Assembly: GCA_004335835.1 (NCBI GenBank) | Contig: RWJK01001434.1 | Location: forward strand, 1-64,000 | Direction of reading: 5' to 3' | From: Scenedesmus sp. ARA3 | Lineage: Eukaryota; Chlorophyta; Chlorophyceae; Sphaeropleales; Scenedesmaceae | Length of the DNA: 64,000 bases | Shown here: piece by piece, positions 26,205-39,102 of the stretch | How positions within the stretch are numbered: position 1 is the first letter of the stretch | How the letters are laid out: each line of letters begins with the position of its first letter | The notes under the pieces: model-generated | What the model was told of the DNA's origin: nothing | The model's database searches: none | The model's input: only the letters and a program-made list of their open reading frames with translations | Position numbers and translations under genes: made by a program

Positions 26205-29200
26205 TGGGCAAGCTGGTGTACTGCACGCGCACCGTGCCTGAGATGGAGAAGGTGCTGGCTGAGCTGCAGGTGGGGACGGCTGGCGCAGCACATGCTTCAT
26301 CGCCAAGGAACACAACTTGCTGCAGCTGTCGCTGTTGCTGTTATGCACAGTGTGGGCTAATGAGTGTAGGTGCAATGCGAAGAAGCCCTGCAGGTGTAGA
26401 GGGGTAGGGCACAGGAGGGGAGCGGCTCTGCTCTACACAACCTGACGTGCGGTCCCCGCAGCAGGGCTGTAGCATAGCCTGGTGTTGCCTGTTTCGTTTT
26501 GCCATTGCTGCCGCCAACAGCAGCTGTCAGCTTGATTTTTGACCGCTCGCAGTCATATGTCTTGCCTGCTGTGCTTACTGGCCTTGGGTCACCTGTGCTG
26601 CAGGAGCTGATGGAGTACCGCAACAAGTACCTGGGCCCCAACCCGCCCCCCATCATGGCGCTGGGGCTCAGCTCACGCAAAAACCTGTGCATACACCCGC
26701 AGGTGGCAGGTGCGGGGCATCAGCGGGCAGCGGCGGGCGTAACATTGCGGCACACAGAACATATGCTGCGTGTGTATATGGTGCACATTTGGCTGTGACT
26801 TTTGCAGTGTGTGATGATGTTTTGTGTGAAGTTCAAAGCTGCTGCCAGTTGCAGCACATGGGCTGTTTGGTGGGTTACATGACATGCAGCACACAGGAAT
26901 GTCTTTGACAACAGGCCTGCAGGTACATGCATGCATTACATGCTGCATCTCACCCGACCTGACCTGACCTGACCTGCTGCTGCCTGCTGGCGTCAGAGGA
27001 GGGTTCGCGTGAGAGCGTGGACGCGGGCTGCAGGCGGCTGACCGCTAGCTGGGTGCGCGAGGCGGCGCTGAAAAGCCCCGACATTGACACCTGCAGCTTC
27101 TTCGACGCGCACGAGAAGGCAGGCCAGGAGGCGCTGCTGCCACCAGGTGAGGCCGGGAGCAGCATGCATGGTACATTGTGCATGGTACATTGTTGCCGCC
27201 AACTGATTCCTGGTGATTTCTCAGCAGCACTTGCTGGCATCCCCAACGGCTTCTGCACCGCTTCATCAATGGCATGTGGTACAAACTACGCGGCGCATGT
27301 CTTTGTGCTGCTGCTGCTGCTGCTGCTGCTTGGCGCGGGCCAGGCGTGTACACGCTGCACGACCTGCGCGTGTTTGGGCGCAAGCAGGGCTGGTGCCCCT
27401 ACTTCCTGGCGCGCCACATGATGAGCTTCGCCAACGTGGTGGTCTACAACTACCAGTACATGATAGACCCCAAGGTCTCACAGGTGAGGCTCCACTTCAA
27501 CTGAAAACCTTGTTCTATTATCCACAGGGCGGCTCTCATGTGCCGCTGCGCTGCAACTGCACACTAGTTGTGCTCTCAACCACCAGCACATGATCAAACC
27601 AAAATTTCCCAGATGATGATGCCTTCACGGGAACATGTTACGCTCATGGGTGCTCTTGCTGCTGCTGCACACGGGGTGTCCGCAGCTGCTGGCACAGTGC
27701 TGGCCTAGGGCTTGCCGGGAGCACACCGCAGGAAGAACAGGCAGCAGGTACACTTCAGCAGTCACAGCGCGGTGCTGGGTACTCCCCCTGCTAACATACT
27801 TTTGCCATGGCCTCAGTGTGCTTTTTGCACAGTTCCACATGACAGGCTTGCGACTACTGCCGCTGCTGCTGCTGCTGCTGCTGCTATGACCAGATGGTGT
27901 CTCGTGAGCTTGAGAAGGAGTGTGTGGTGGTGTTTGACGAGGCGCACAACATCGACAACGTGTGCATCGAGGCGCTCAGCGTCAGCCTGCGCCAGCAGAC
28001 GCTCAACGCCGCTCGCCGCAACATCACCAAGCTCGAAGGGGTGAGGGGCTGTCGGGGTTTAAGGGCTGACGTGTGGTTTTGATGTCCAAGGACAACAGCA
28101 GGCGACCCACTGTGGAGCTTGTTGCATGCTAGCGGTTGGTCTGCAAGTATGTCACAGCATATGCTGCAGTGCCGATGTGATTGCAGGCAGAACAACATCG
28201 CATCAGTGATGCGGCATCATGCAAGCTTTCGTCAGTACTGAACAGTGCTGATGCTTTCAGGTTGCCAATCAACCAATTGTGCGGTCGACTAACCTGATTG
28301 TACAAGCACACGCCTTGCGCGCCAGAATGTCGTGCAAGAGGTGCGCAAGGCAGGCCACCAACAGCCGTCGGCTTCAAGATCAGTCGTTGGCTGCATGTCT
28401 GACTGTGCAACGTCATGCCTTGCAGGAGGTGCGCAAGGCGCAGGCTGCCAACCGTGCGCGGCTTGATGAAGTGTAAGCTCTTGCTGCATGTCTCATGCTG
28501 GACCTGTGCATGTCTGCGCCTGTTGTCTCACTGGAGGTGCGCAAGGCGCAGGCGGCCAACCGTGCGCGGCTTGATGAGGAGCAGGCAGACTTGCCATATA
28601 GTAACTCTGACCTGTAGGACCTGTGCGTTTCTGCACTTACTGCATTGCAGGAGGTGCGCAAGGCGCAGGCAGCCAACCGTGCGCGGCTTGACGAGGAGCA
28701 GGCAGACTTGCCCTATAGTAACTCTGACCTGTAGGACCTGTGCGTTTCTGCACTTCCTGCATTGCAGGAGGTGCGCAAGGCGCAGGCAGCCAACCGTGCG
28801 CGGCTTGACGAGGAGCAGGCAGACTTGCCTTATTGCAACTCTGACCTGTATGACCTGTGCATTTCTGCACTTACTGTTTCACAGGAGGTGCGCAAGGCGC
28901 AGGCGGCCAACCGTGCGCGGCTCGACGAGGAGTACCGGCGGCTGGTGGGCAACCTGGTGGAGGCGCAGCAGCTGCGGGGCGGCGAGGAGTGGCTGGCCAA
29001 CCCAGCACTGCCCGAGGACATCGTGAGGGAGAGCATGCCGGGTGCGGCGCGTTGCATACACCTGCCAACGGCCTGCTTGAGTTGTCTTTGTTTGTGTGCT
29101 TCGCGGCGCTGAGCCTAGTTGCGGAGCAGCTCGCACCTGCTGGGCGGGCTCAAAGCCAGCGTGGCTGTTGTGACTTGATGCTCTTGCCAAGTTGCTGGCT

Positions 29201-31957
29201 TGCCTTAGTTCGCGCCCTGCTGCTGGCAGGTGCCACAGCGCAGCCAACTGTTGTCTCTCTTTGCATGCTTGCCACACGATGACGTCCTGCAGGTGCCGTC
29301 ACATTTGCCAAGCACACGTATAGAGCACCTTGTGCACAACACATCCTCCAAACGCCAATTCTTTGCTCACCCTTCCCTCCCGCGCACCTCACGCGTACAC
29401 ATGCTTGCAGGCAACATCAGGCGCGCAGAGCACTTTATTGGCTTCCTGCGGCGTTTTGTGGCGCACTTGTACGAGCGCATGCGCACGCCCGCGGTGGTGG
29501 CGGAGGGGCCCGCAAGCTTCCTGGGGGGCGTGCAGGCAGCAGTGGCAGTGGACGCAAAGACGCTACGGTGCGCGCTGGGCGGAGGTTACGTGAGGCTTAA
29601 AACCTGCTTATACCTATGCACAGATTGCTGCTGCTACTGGTACTGCAGAACAACTGCTGGTACTTCTGCAGCTGCCTGCCTTTCTGGCTCCCCCCATCAG
29701 CGCTACAGCGTGCTTGCACCCTGGGTACCCAACCTCACCACCCGGCATCTCTTCATCTGACTTGCCGCTCAGGTTCTGCTACGACCGGCTGTCGTCGCTG
29801 ATGAAGACGCTGGAGATCACCAACACCGACGACTTTGGGGCCATCCAGATGGTGGCGGACTTTGGCACGCTGCTGGGCACATACAGCAGGGGCTTTGCTG
29901 TCATCATCGAGCCGTATGACGAGCGCTTGCCCCACATACCAGACCCAGTGCTGCAGCTTAGGTGCGTGCTGACATGGCTCTGAGTGTACAATTTGTTGAT
30001 GTGTGCTAGAATGTTGGGGTTTGGGTCCTGCACGTCCTGCAGCTGCAGCTGTGCGCCAGAGACACCTGCGTGGGCTGTGCAGCTGCACCATGCATGTCAC
30101 ATGCATGTGCGCTTCTGCCACCCCTCCGCCCCCCTTGTGCTTCTGCCTCACTCCAGCCCTGCCATCGTTGCGCCGCTGCTACTCACACACATATGCTTCC
30201 TTCTACATGCTCACCTCATGACTTGCCTCATCTGCTGCTGCCGCTGCAGCTGCCTGGACGCGAGCCTGGCGATGCGGCCTGTGTTCAGCCGCTTCCAGAG
30301 CGTGGTCATCACCAGCGGCACGCTGTCCCCCCTTAACCTGTACCCGCGCATCCTGGACTTCCACCCGGTCAGCATCGCCAGCCTCAACATGACGCTCACG
30401 CGCGACTGCCTCTGCCCGGTGGTGCTCACACGAGGCACAGACCAGGTGCGGCTGGCAGAGTGGTGGGNNNNNNNNNNNNGGGGGCAGGACGGACGGGAGG
30501 AGTTGGTTTTGTGTTGATTGTCGTGTAGGGCACAGAGTGATGATACTGACATGGGGTATAAGGGCAGAGCTTGTCAGGTTGCAGCAAGGCAGCAGCAGTA
30601 GGTTGACGCTGAGGACAGCCGCCATCTTAGCTCGCAGTATATGCGCTTGTGCATGAGCAGCATATGCGCAGTTGCACAATGTGCGCAGGTCATGCGCAGC
30701 ATTCCTAGAGGAGGCCATTGCGTGCTCTACCTGCACCAGATGCACCTGTCGACGAGATGCTGTTCAGCTGGCCATGATTCTCATGTAACTACAACTACAT
30801 CATGATTCACATAGCTTATTTTCTGCAGGTGTCTGTGTCCACGCGCTACGAGCAGCGCCTGGACGAGGGCAACCTGCGCAACTACGGGCGGCTGGTGGTG
30901 GAGCTGGCCACTGCCGTGCCTGACGGGCTGGTGGTGTTCTTCGTGAGCTACAGCTACATGGACTACGTGATCGCGCGCTGGCACGAGGACGGCATCCTGG
31001 CCGACCTCATGGAGCACAAGCTCATCTTCATAGAGACGCAGGTGCGGCGTGACAGCGAGTGTCCAGAGCCGGATGCAGTGCGGCATGGCACTGTGTGCCA
31101 TCGCATATTGTGTGGCGCGTTCCTGTGGTCGAGTGCAGCACAGCGTCGCAAGACCTGCCCAGGTGTTGTTGACATGTTGTGTGGGCATGCTAGCAGCTTC
31201 ATTGAACCGGAGCGCACATGTGTCCCGCAGCATGCTGCCATCTCAGCATTCATGTGCAGCACACACCTGTTATAACACAGGGTGCAGCACCTGGTGCTCT
31301 CCTCCGTTGACTGTGCATACAGCCACAACTGTTAGCGTCAACCCCAATTATCTCTGCCTGCAGGACGTCATGGAGACCACACTCGCGCTGGACAACTTCA
31401 GGCGCGCCTGCGACGCGGGCCGTGGCGCAGTGTTCTTCAGCGTGGCGCGCGGCAAGGTGGCTGAGGGCATCGACTTTGACAGGCACTACGGCCGGGCTGT
31501 GGTCATGATCGGAGTGCCTTATCAGTACACGCTGTCGCGCGTGCTGCGTGCGCGGCTGGACTACCTGCGGGAGACATTCCAGATCAAGGAGAGTGATTAC
31601 CTGGCATTTGACGCGATCCGGCAGGCAGCGCAGTGCGTTGGGCGCGTGATTCGCAGCAAGGCGGATTACGGGCTGATGGTGTTTGCTGACAGGCGGTACC
31701 AGCGGCACGACAAGCGTGACAAGCTGCCGAAGTGGATCACCAGCAACCTGAAGGAGGCGCACATGAACCTCAGCACGGACATGCTGATGGTTGTGACGCG
31801 GGAGTTCATGCGCAGCATGGCGCAGCCTGTGGACAGGGCGGCAGCAGGCAAGGGGCTGCTGAGCCAGGAGGCTGTGAATGCTATCTGGGAGCAGCAGCAG
31901 CAGCAGGCGAAGCAGGCGGGGTTGGGTGGCGGCAGCGTGGCAATGGAGGTGGGATGA
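25264..31957 (+). CDS. ERCC2: TFIIH helicase subunit XPD (ERCC2/RAD3)
   Basis: Thirteen exons: 25264-25386, 25768-25839, 26204-26269, 26604-26702, 26999-27146, 27344-27483, 27894-28040, 28885-29041, 29411-29567, 29773-29961, 30250-30445, 30829-31041, 31364-31957; 766 residues (human 760). It is the 5'-3' DNA helicase of TFIIH, opening damaged DNA in nucleotide excision repair and bridging to the CAK kinase in transcription, in the nucleus. Seen in order: [20 protein letters not shown], Walker A PTGTGKT (residues 43-49), [12 protein letters not shown], the four Fe-S cluster cysteines at 116, 131, 152 and 187, DEAH box at 231-234, [57 protein letters not shown]. All junctions keep phase. Exon 5 uses an acceptor just before GAGGGTTCG, which has a nearby alternative. 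The intron before exon 8 is filled with copies of that exon, and intron 11 has a 12-base N gap. Confidence 0.97.
26956..26975 (+). repeat. (GACCT)4, same pentamer as the 49741 minisatellite in reverse complement
   Basis: Four GACCT units lie 23 bp before the acceptor of XPD exon 5. Read on the other strand they are AGGTC units, the register-shifted form of the GGTCA array at 49741-49815. Confidence 0.85.
28338..28884 (+). repeat. five tandem decoy copies of the XPD exon 8 acceptor and 5' half
   Basis: The exon 8 start GAGGTGCGCAAGGCGCAGGC recurs at 28338 (diverged), 28426, 28534, 28651 and 28768, before the true exon at 28885. Spacings are 88, 108, 117, 117 and 117 bp. The last two copies, like the true exon, are preceded by a pyrimidine-rich TTTCTGCACTT element and an intact CAG acceptor. 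All but the first run through the same 45 or so coding bases to GATGA or GACG, then diverge to a shared spacer (GCAGACTTGCC...) with an in-frame TAG instead of the rest of the exon. Confidence 0.95.
30468..30479. other. assembly gap (12 N) in XPD intron 11
   Basis: Twelve N bases follow GAGTGGTGGG, 23 bases after the exon 11 donor. The gap does not touch coding sequence. The flanking G runs suggest a hard-to-sequence G-rich stretch. Confidence 0.99.
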
Positions 31958-32647
31958 GGTTGATGATTTATTGGTTGATGGTTGTGCGTGTGCAAGCTGC
32001 TTGGGCGTTGTACTTGCGTTGATGCAGTTGTCTCGAGCCTGAGCTGCACAGCACAGAAAGCTTGCCTTTGGTGCGTGCTGCATGTTGTGACTTGCTGCCA
32101 GTGCATGAAAGGCCTGTGTGCATGAGTGTTGCAGTGACACGTCAATTGCACATCTAGTCAACTGGTCACGTGTTGTTGGCGGCGGTGGTGGTGGTATCCC
32201 CAACAACCACACTAGTCTGGCTGTGCGTTACCGCAGCTGCCTGCATGCAGGCTGCGCGGCCAGCTGGTGTTCATGTGGCCACTGCGCAGCCCATATGCTC
32301 GTCTGGCAACGCCTTATTTGCATCACCCACAAAGATCGTGTTGCAGTGTTGTGGTTTGTGCCATGCGTGCTGAGAGATTGCACGCGGATTCATGACTGTG
32401 TTACAGGCCAACCAACTAGGGTTTTGTATCGAGGCCACTCTTGCAGTGCACGTGTATCTGTAATTGAATCAAAAACTGCTAGTTTGGTTCCTTACTTTAA
32501 GTGCTGCCGTGTTGGCGGTACGAAGCTTCTGCGCTGTTTGGTCAATCTCCAATCGACATCGCCTTGACTTGCACGATAGTCGCTCATATTATCACCAGTG
32601 ACAAATATTTCTGTTTTGAAACGGCTGTTTAGATACAAGCCGCGAAC
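31958..32647. other. tandem intergenic region, XPD to SLC44-like gene
   Basis: No exon seen. It holds the XPD 3' UTR and the promoter of the transporter gene. A (GGT)n-like run lies at about 32178-32195. Confidence 0.45.
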
Positions 32648-35600
32648 ATGGGCTGCTGTGGGGGCGAAGAGCCGGAGAAGCAGGTGATTGCACTCTGTCG
32701 CCAGGCTGCAGCAGCAATGTAGAGGACGGGCGATGCAACAAACCCATTTATGCTATGAAATTACTTGTAGTTTTTGTGTGGTAGCTGCTACAGATGTCAG
32801 CTCGGCAAGCAGTACTGTACAGCATGTCAGCATGTGCTGGCTGCCACCCTTGGTGCCACTGTGCACGTTGCCTTGCACCCATGTACATCAAGGCAGCACT
32901 GAGCAAACATGCACTGTAACGCTCTTGTTCCATGCAACATGTTTGCTTCAGGGAATGGTGGAGAACCGCAGATGCAGGGATGTCCTGTTCCTGCTGTTGT
33001 TTGTGGCCTACTGGGTGGGCATGTTCATTGTCTGTGGCATTGCTTTCCAGTCAGGTGAGAAGCCACTGCTTGCTTGCATTGCATGTGTGAGGCACAGCAG
33101 CTGCATGCAACGAGATGAAATTAGATATCAGCTGTATAACGCAGCTGCCGCCCTTGAATGTCCCCTTGCGTGATTGCTGCCATGCCAATGACTGGCGTGC
33201 GCTGTTTCTGGCGCGTTTGCTGCTGCAGGCGATCCAAACAGGCTCATCTATGCCATCGACTCACGTGGTATGCTGTGTGGGTCAGTCAACACGTACGAGA
33301 ACACCACCATCGACCTGACAGACAAGCCAAACCTGTACTATCTGAATGCACTGGACCTGCTCAAGGTCAGCAACCTGATGTACGCCAAGACCATCTGCGT
33401 CAGCAGCTGTCCTACGGTGCAGGAGCTGTGCAGCATTGGGCAGCTGCCATGTACCAGTAACGATCAGTACATGTAAGTAGCAGAGCACAGACAGCGCTGC
33501 GGTCCCGATCATCTGCAGCCACTTGAGATGCAGCAGCAGACCAGCGTGTGCATGCTGTTGGCGGCATGTCTTTCCCATAGCCTATGCGCTGCATGGTGTT
33601 CATGACGCAGTTTTACAGCAGCCTATGCATCTGCGGCAGCTGCACAGCTGTGGCCTGTGCAAGGCAGCTGACGCCAAGAGCAGTACATCATTGCAGACGG
33701 CTGTTGCTCTCCTTCTGTCCTCAGGTGCCCCTACTACCGCTTTGCTGAGGACAACCTGTATGGCAAGCTCAGCAGCGTCAACTCCACCGCAGCAGTGAAC
33801 TACTGGGACCAGCTGCCAACAGCGCAGCTTGACAGCTGCGACGGCTCCTTCCTGCAAGTGAGCAAGCAGCAAGTGCGCCCTGCGACAGCAACAGGCAGTA
33901 GCACAGCTCAAACACAGCAAGCGGCATTGGATCCTCCTGCCAGAAACGAGTGGCTGACCGGTGCTTCTTCATACACATACAGCAGCTGGCTGTCACATAC
34001 ATTCTGATGCCTGCTGTGGTAATCCCTTTTCATAATTCCTGCTGTCGCTGTTGTGGCACTTGACAGGCTGCCCAAAGCACCGCAGGCCTGGACCTATCAG
34101 CGCTGGGCGTGAACGTGAGCATGTGCGACGTGGCGGCAGGCAGCAGCATTGGCGGCAAGTACCTGCAGGCACAGAGTCAGTTCCCAGGCAAGGGCCCCTG
34201 CTACCCTGTATGGGCATCAACAGTGCCCTATTTCAACAGGTGCGTTGCTTGCAGCTGTGTTGTCATCCGCGCTATGCACCTTCCTGTGGCTGTTGGACTG
34301 CACTGCGTGCACTGTCAGTCATTCAAAACAGTGGTACCCAATGCAGGCGTTGTGTACATTGCTGTCGCAATGCGTCATAAAACAGCAAGCATGCTCCCAG
34401 CTCCATGCCATAATAATACCTGCTTGCTGCTGCTGCAGGTGCTTCCCCAAGTTCCCTGAGAACTTCACCAGCAGCGTGTACTCCATGATGGACACCACCA
34501 GCGGGGTGCTGCAGAGCGCGACCGGCACACTCAAGAATGCATTCAGCGCCACTGGACCGCAGTTCAGCCAGCATGTCGCTGATATCAGCAAGGGCGTGCT
34601 TATCATTGTGATAGGCGGCCTGGCATGCGGGGTGCTGCTGTCGCTGGTGAGTGTTGTAGCAGCGGCCCTGCAGAGAAACCATCAGGGGCAGGGTGCAGGA
34701 GTTGCAGAGTCAGGTGCACAGCAAGCTGTTGGCGAATCGCGCCAGCTAGCGGCGCAACACTTGCAAGAGGCCAGGTGTATGTTGTTTGTACCTACTGCAA
34801 TGTCTGTCAGCAAGCCAGCTGAGAAACACCGTGTCTGCTGCACTGTGCGTGCAGTTCTGGATGCTGGTCCTGCGCTACTTTGCCGGCTTCATGGTGTGGG
34901 CCACCATAGCTGTGGTGAACGCTGGCCTGGTGGGCTGCACCCTGTTTGCCTACAACACAGCAGGCATGCTGACACAAGCTGGGCAGTGGGGCGCAGCCAT
35001 CTCAGCACAGTTGCCACCGATGTCAGACCCAACAGGTGCGCAGCGGGCTGGACAGCATGACAGGGTAACCTAGTATGCTGCAGCCATCTCGGCACGCACA
35101 TGGTGCCCAGCAACAAGGCATGTTGAACATTACATGAAATGGAAAGCAGCATATTTACCTGATGCAGCAGTGTAACATAATTGCATTCGTTGTGCTGCTG
35201 CTGTGCAGGCATGACCAGAGAGAACTGGAGCTACATCGCCTACGCCTTGACAGCTGTAGCCGCGCTGGTGTTCTTGCTGACGTTGGTCATGCTCAGCCGA
35301 GTGAAGGTGGCGATTGCATGCATCAAGGTACGTGCAGCATGCTGCTTCAGCACAGGGACAGGCAGATACAGCACACACATCAAACAGGAGCTTGCAGGAA
35401 ACCTGAAATCGTTGAGCAGTTGTCCGGCGGCCGCAATCACTGCTTGCCTCTTGCGCTCACAGCACGATGGAGCTAGCAAGCACCACGCGTTAATCTAACG
35501 CTGTGCTGTGCTGTATGCTGCTGTGTGCTTGGCACGCACCAATTGCTGTGCAGGTTGCCAGCCAGGCCGTGTCCACCATGCCCTCCATCATGCTCTTCCC

Positions 35601-37629
35601 GCTGCTGCCCTTCATCCTGGAGGTGGGCCTCATCATCTACTGGGTGGCAGTCACGGCCGTGCTGTACAGCGCAGGCACACCGACAGACCACTGGCGGCCC
35701 GCCACGCAGGACCTGCAGCCGCTCAGCCTCAAGGAGCTCATGCTCACCAACAGCAGCCAGCCCGCGCCACCAGCAACGCTGAAGCCTGACACCACCAACA
35801 TGACCAGGACGGTGAGCCATAGCAAGTGCAGCATCTGAGGCAAGCATCCGAAGCATAGTATCTTGTCAACAGGCGTCGCTGGTCAATCAGTAGATTCCCC
35901 AAGATGTTACTGCAGCACTGCTTTGCAGCATACAAGATGGCTTGTGCCTGCAACCTGGCAGTGTATGGGGCTCAAAACTGCACAAATAATCACCAGAGAC
36001 ACTACCCCTGCTGGCTTACAATCATGTGCTGCCTTGCTGCTGCTGCGGCTGCTGCTGTCGCTGCTTCATGCGTGCAGGAAGTGATGGACCTGTGTGCCAA
36101 CTCCCCTGACTGCTACATCAGCTACGACTGGGACAACAGGCTGATGTACGCCTTCATCTACCACCTGTTTGGCCTGCTGTGGACCAACCAGTTCATTGTT
36201 GGTTTCTGCAGTGTGGTGGTGGCGGGCGCAGTGGCAAACTACTACTGGGCACGCGGCGACTCAAGGAAGTGAGCATGCTGGCTGGCCATTGCAGCAGCTA
36301 GCTAGGACATACTGCGACAGGGCTGGTTTGCTGCAGGCGCTCATTTTTTTTTTGCAATAGTGGAGTACGCCAAGTTCTTGCACGGCTTGCCAGGAGCATT
36401 TGCACAAACCTGGCTGGCTTATGCATTCATGCTTCCTTCCTCTTGCCACCAGTGCCACCATGTGTGCATGCTGTGCTCAGCATGAGTGTCCGCAAACATC
36501 TGTTGTGCTTGTCGCCCTGCAGCCAGCCCACCTTCCCTGTGCTCAAGGCCATGCGCAACACGGTCATCTTCCACCTGGGCAGCATTGCCCTGGGCGCCTT
36601 CATCATCGCTGTCATCCAGTTCATCCGGCTGGTGCTGGAGTACGTGGACAAGAAAACGCGCAACCTGCAGCAGCAGAACAAGATTGCGCAGTGGCTGATG
36701 TGCATCGTGAAGTGCCTCATGTGGTGCCTGGAGAAGATCGTGGCTTTCATCAACAGGAACGCATTCATCCTGGTGGCAGGTGCGCGTGCTGACTAGCAAC
36801 TGCTGAACAGATGCATGCATGAGCTGCAAGCAGAACTTGCTGGCCCATGTCCTGCAAGCAATATCCAATTCACTCAGGGTGACAAGCTCCTGCCAGTGTA
36901 TGCGTTGCCTTTCTAACACTGCTGCTGCTGCTGCTGCTGTTGCCCACGCCTGCAGTCAAGGGCGGCAACTACTGCTCCAGTGCTGCCCGTGCAGTACAGC
37001 TCATCGTGGCGAACGCGCTGCGCCTGGCTGCCGTGAACGTGGTTGGCGACGCGCTGCTGTTCCTGGGCAAGCTGGGCGTGGCTGCCTGCTGCGGTGTGGT
37101 GGCGTTTGCCATCAGCAACCTGGAGTACTACAACAACCAGGACAAGTACCCTGCAACCTACCTGTCCAGCGGCATCATGCCTATTGCAGTGGCAGTGCTG
37201 GCAGGGTACATCGTGGCACAGGTACGGGCGGAGGTTGCATACAGTGGCATTATGTGATCAGCGATCCGCTGTGCTGTACTTGCGTGCTGCAGCAGGGGGA
37301 TTGTGGTGAAAATGCTGGTAACCAGCATAACACTGTACATGTGGCATTCAGCTGTGATGAAGCTGTGAATGGCAGCCGCCTAGCTGCCTGCCAACGCTGC
37401 TACAATGCACCCAGCCACAAGCATACACACTGCTGCCCTGCAGATTTTCTTTTCCGTGTATGAGATGGCCATCGACACAGTGCTGCTGTCCTTCTGTGAG
37501 GACTGCGAGAGCAACAACGGCCACCCCAAGTGTGCGCCGCCTCTGCTGCTTGAGGCGCTAGGCGAGAAGGCGCCTGTGGAGGCAGGGCAGGACGCCCACC
37601 ACCCACAAAAGCCTCAGCGACACAGGTAG
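32648..37629 (+). CDS. choline transporter-like protein (SLC44/CTL family)
   Basis: Thirteen exons: 32648-32683, 32952-33054, 33229-33472, 33725-33857, 34067-34239, 34439-34646, 34855-35035, 35209-35327, 35554-35811, 36078-36268, 36523-36779, 36956-37221, 37444-37629; 784 residues, all phases consistent. The N terminus MGCCGGEEPEK may be lipidated (Gly2, Cys3, Cys4). The order is CTL-like: RRCRDVLFLLLFVAYWVGMF (first helix), a long Cys-containing extracytosolic loop (DSRGMLCGSVN, CVSSCPTVQELC), then about nine more helices including GVLIIVIGGLACGVLLSL and ALTAVAALVFLLTLVML, the family block FHLGSIALGAFIIAVIQFIR, then CLMWCLEKIVAFINRNAF and IFFSVYEMAIDTVLLSFCED near the C terminus. CTL proteins move choline or ethanolamine or act in membrane lipid handling at the plasma membrane and organelles; the substrate here is not shown by sequence. 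Confidence 0.93.
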
Positions 37630-39102
37630 AAAAAGCTGATTGTGGTGAAGGCTTAGGAGGCGGGCATGAGATGCGCGTGCCTGCAAAGGCAAAAGTGTTG
37701 CCTGGAGATCGTAGGCACCTTTGCAGTGCAGAATGTACCTGTGAGCAGCGGCTGGCCTACTAGTACTGGCAATGGTACGGTGGACACTGGTTTTCATTCA
37801 TACTGAATCCGTATGCATGGTTGGGATCATTGCAGACGCCTGTAGTGGCAGTTCCTGCTATTTTATAGCGAGGCCGGCTGTCATGGCAACTGTGCCCTGC
37901 CATAGGGTTTCCCTTCGATGCAAGTCCGCCAGAGCATGGATGCAATGGGCATGCAATAAAAATGCAACTACGATGCAACGATAAACAGAATCTTGAGGAA
38001 TCTAGGGGTAAACACCCCCTGCGAGCCCGAAAAAAGCCCGGATTCGGGTTTTGCATGTTCTAATATTATGAATACCTTTGTTCCTTCAGTTTCGCGGCCA
38101 GGCGCCCAGTAAATTGCGAGAAATTCACGATCGAATCTTGATTGCAATGCAATTGCAACGTGCGTGCAACGCTTGCCATTCGCGGTGGCGAAATTGCATC
38201 GAAAGGAAACCCTATGCTAAGTCAGGCCCTGAGGCTCAGCACGGTATGCTGGGCCTATGCAAGACTTTTTTGAAACCGCTTACTCCAGCAGCGTTGCATG
38301 TCAGTGCCTTCTTTTCGCATGCTGCAGGCTAGCTAACAGGTGAAATTCGGCCGACTGCACCAAGTGTGGTGTGCATGACGGCGCTGAGGAGAAGGAGCAG
38401 TACATCAGTGCAAATCTTTCTGTGGCTGGTGCAGCCATTGGCATGGGTGGAGTTTTTAGAAGCAAGGGGCGGCACTGCTTTTATCGTTCATTGATTGAGA
38501 TGCATATGGTACATTCAAACAGTACTTGTCATTTGCTAGGGTTGTTTGATTTGAATCGAACAAGTGTTCTCCGACCCACGAGCACATGGCAGGCATGCCG
38601 GTAGGCGAGTTATACAATTTAAACTAATGATTGGACTGAGGCCTGCATGGGATTTCAAAACCAACAGGACGCTCGTGTGACGCCTCCGAGTGCAGCACTT
38701 GCTGTAGATAAGCATAGTTAGACCGATAACACAGATCAAAACGACGATGAAGACAAATGAACCACATGACCACGGGTTGGAGGGGTTGCGATACTACAGA
38801 AGTGTGCTGCAGGTGCCTTTCAAAGCTGCACAGCTGCAGGAGGGGGCCCAGCTGCAGAGTGGAGCAGCTCTTGAGCATGCAAACAATGTCAATTTGGTTT
38901 GCTTGCAGACGTACGCAGGCAAACAACCGTCTGAGGCCAATCTAGGTAGAGGACCTGCTTCAGGGTGAGCTGTAGGACGCAGTGTATTCAAATCAGTGGT
39001 TACTGCTGTTGCCGCAGCTGCTGCTGGTGCTGCTCATGTCTCAAAACCTCAGCAACGCTGTGCTGTTACAGCAGGACAAGACCACATCATGCAAGAAAGT
39101 GA
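37630..39102. other. intergenic region containing a small inverted-repeat element
   Basis: No exon supported. It carries the 3' UTR of the transporter gene, the 316-bp element at 37901-38216, and the region upstream of the MutS homologue. Confidence 0.5.
37901..38216. mobile_element. 316-bp non-autonomous element with terminal inverted repeats (MITE-like)
   Basis: The left end CATAGGGTTTCCCTTCGATG, continuing CAAGTCCGCC, is matched in reverse complement by the right end (38187-38216), which reads TTGCATCGAAAGGAAACCCT then ATG on the plus strand. The first 23 bases pair with one mismatch and the match carries on, weaker, to about 30 bases. The interior is AT-richer than its surroundings, has no coding capacity and repeats the word ATGCAA. 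No clear target-site duplication was found, so the class is not assigned. Confidence 0.7.

Noticed and set aside
28338..28884. CRISPR-like pattern of regularly spaced repeats
   Set aside because: The repeats are copies of a coding exon in a spliced eukaryotic gene, and the spacers are also repeated.
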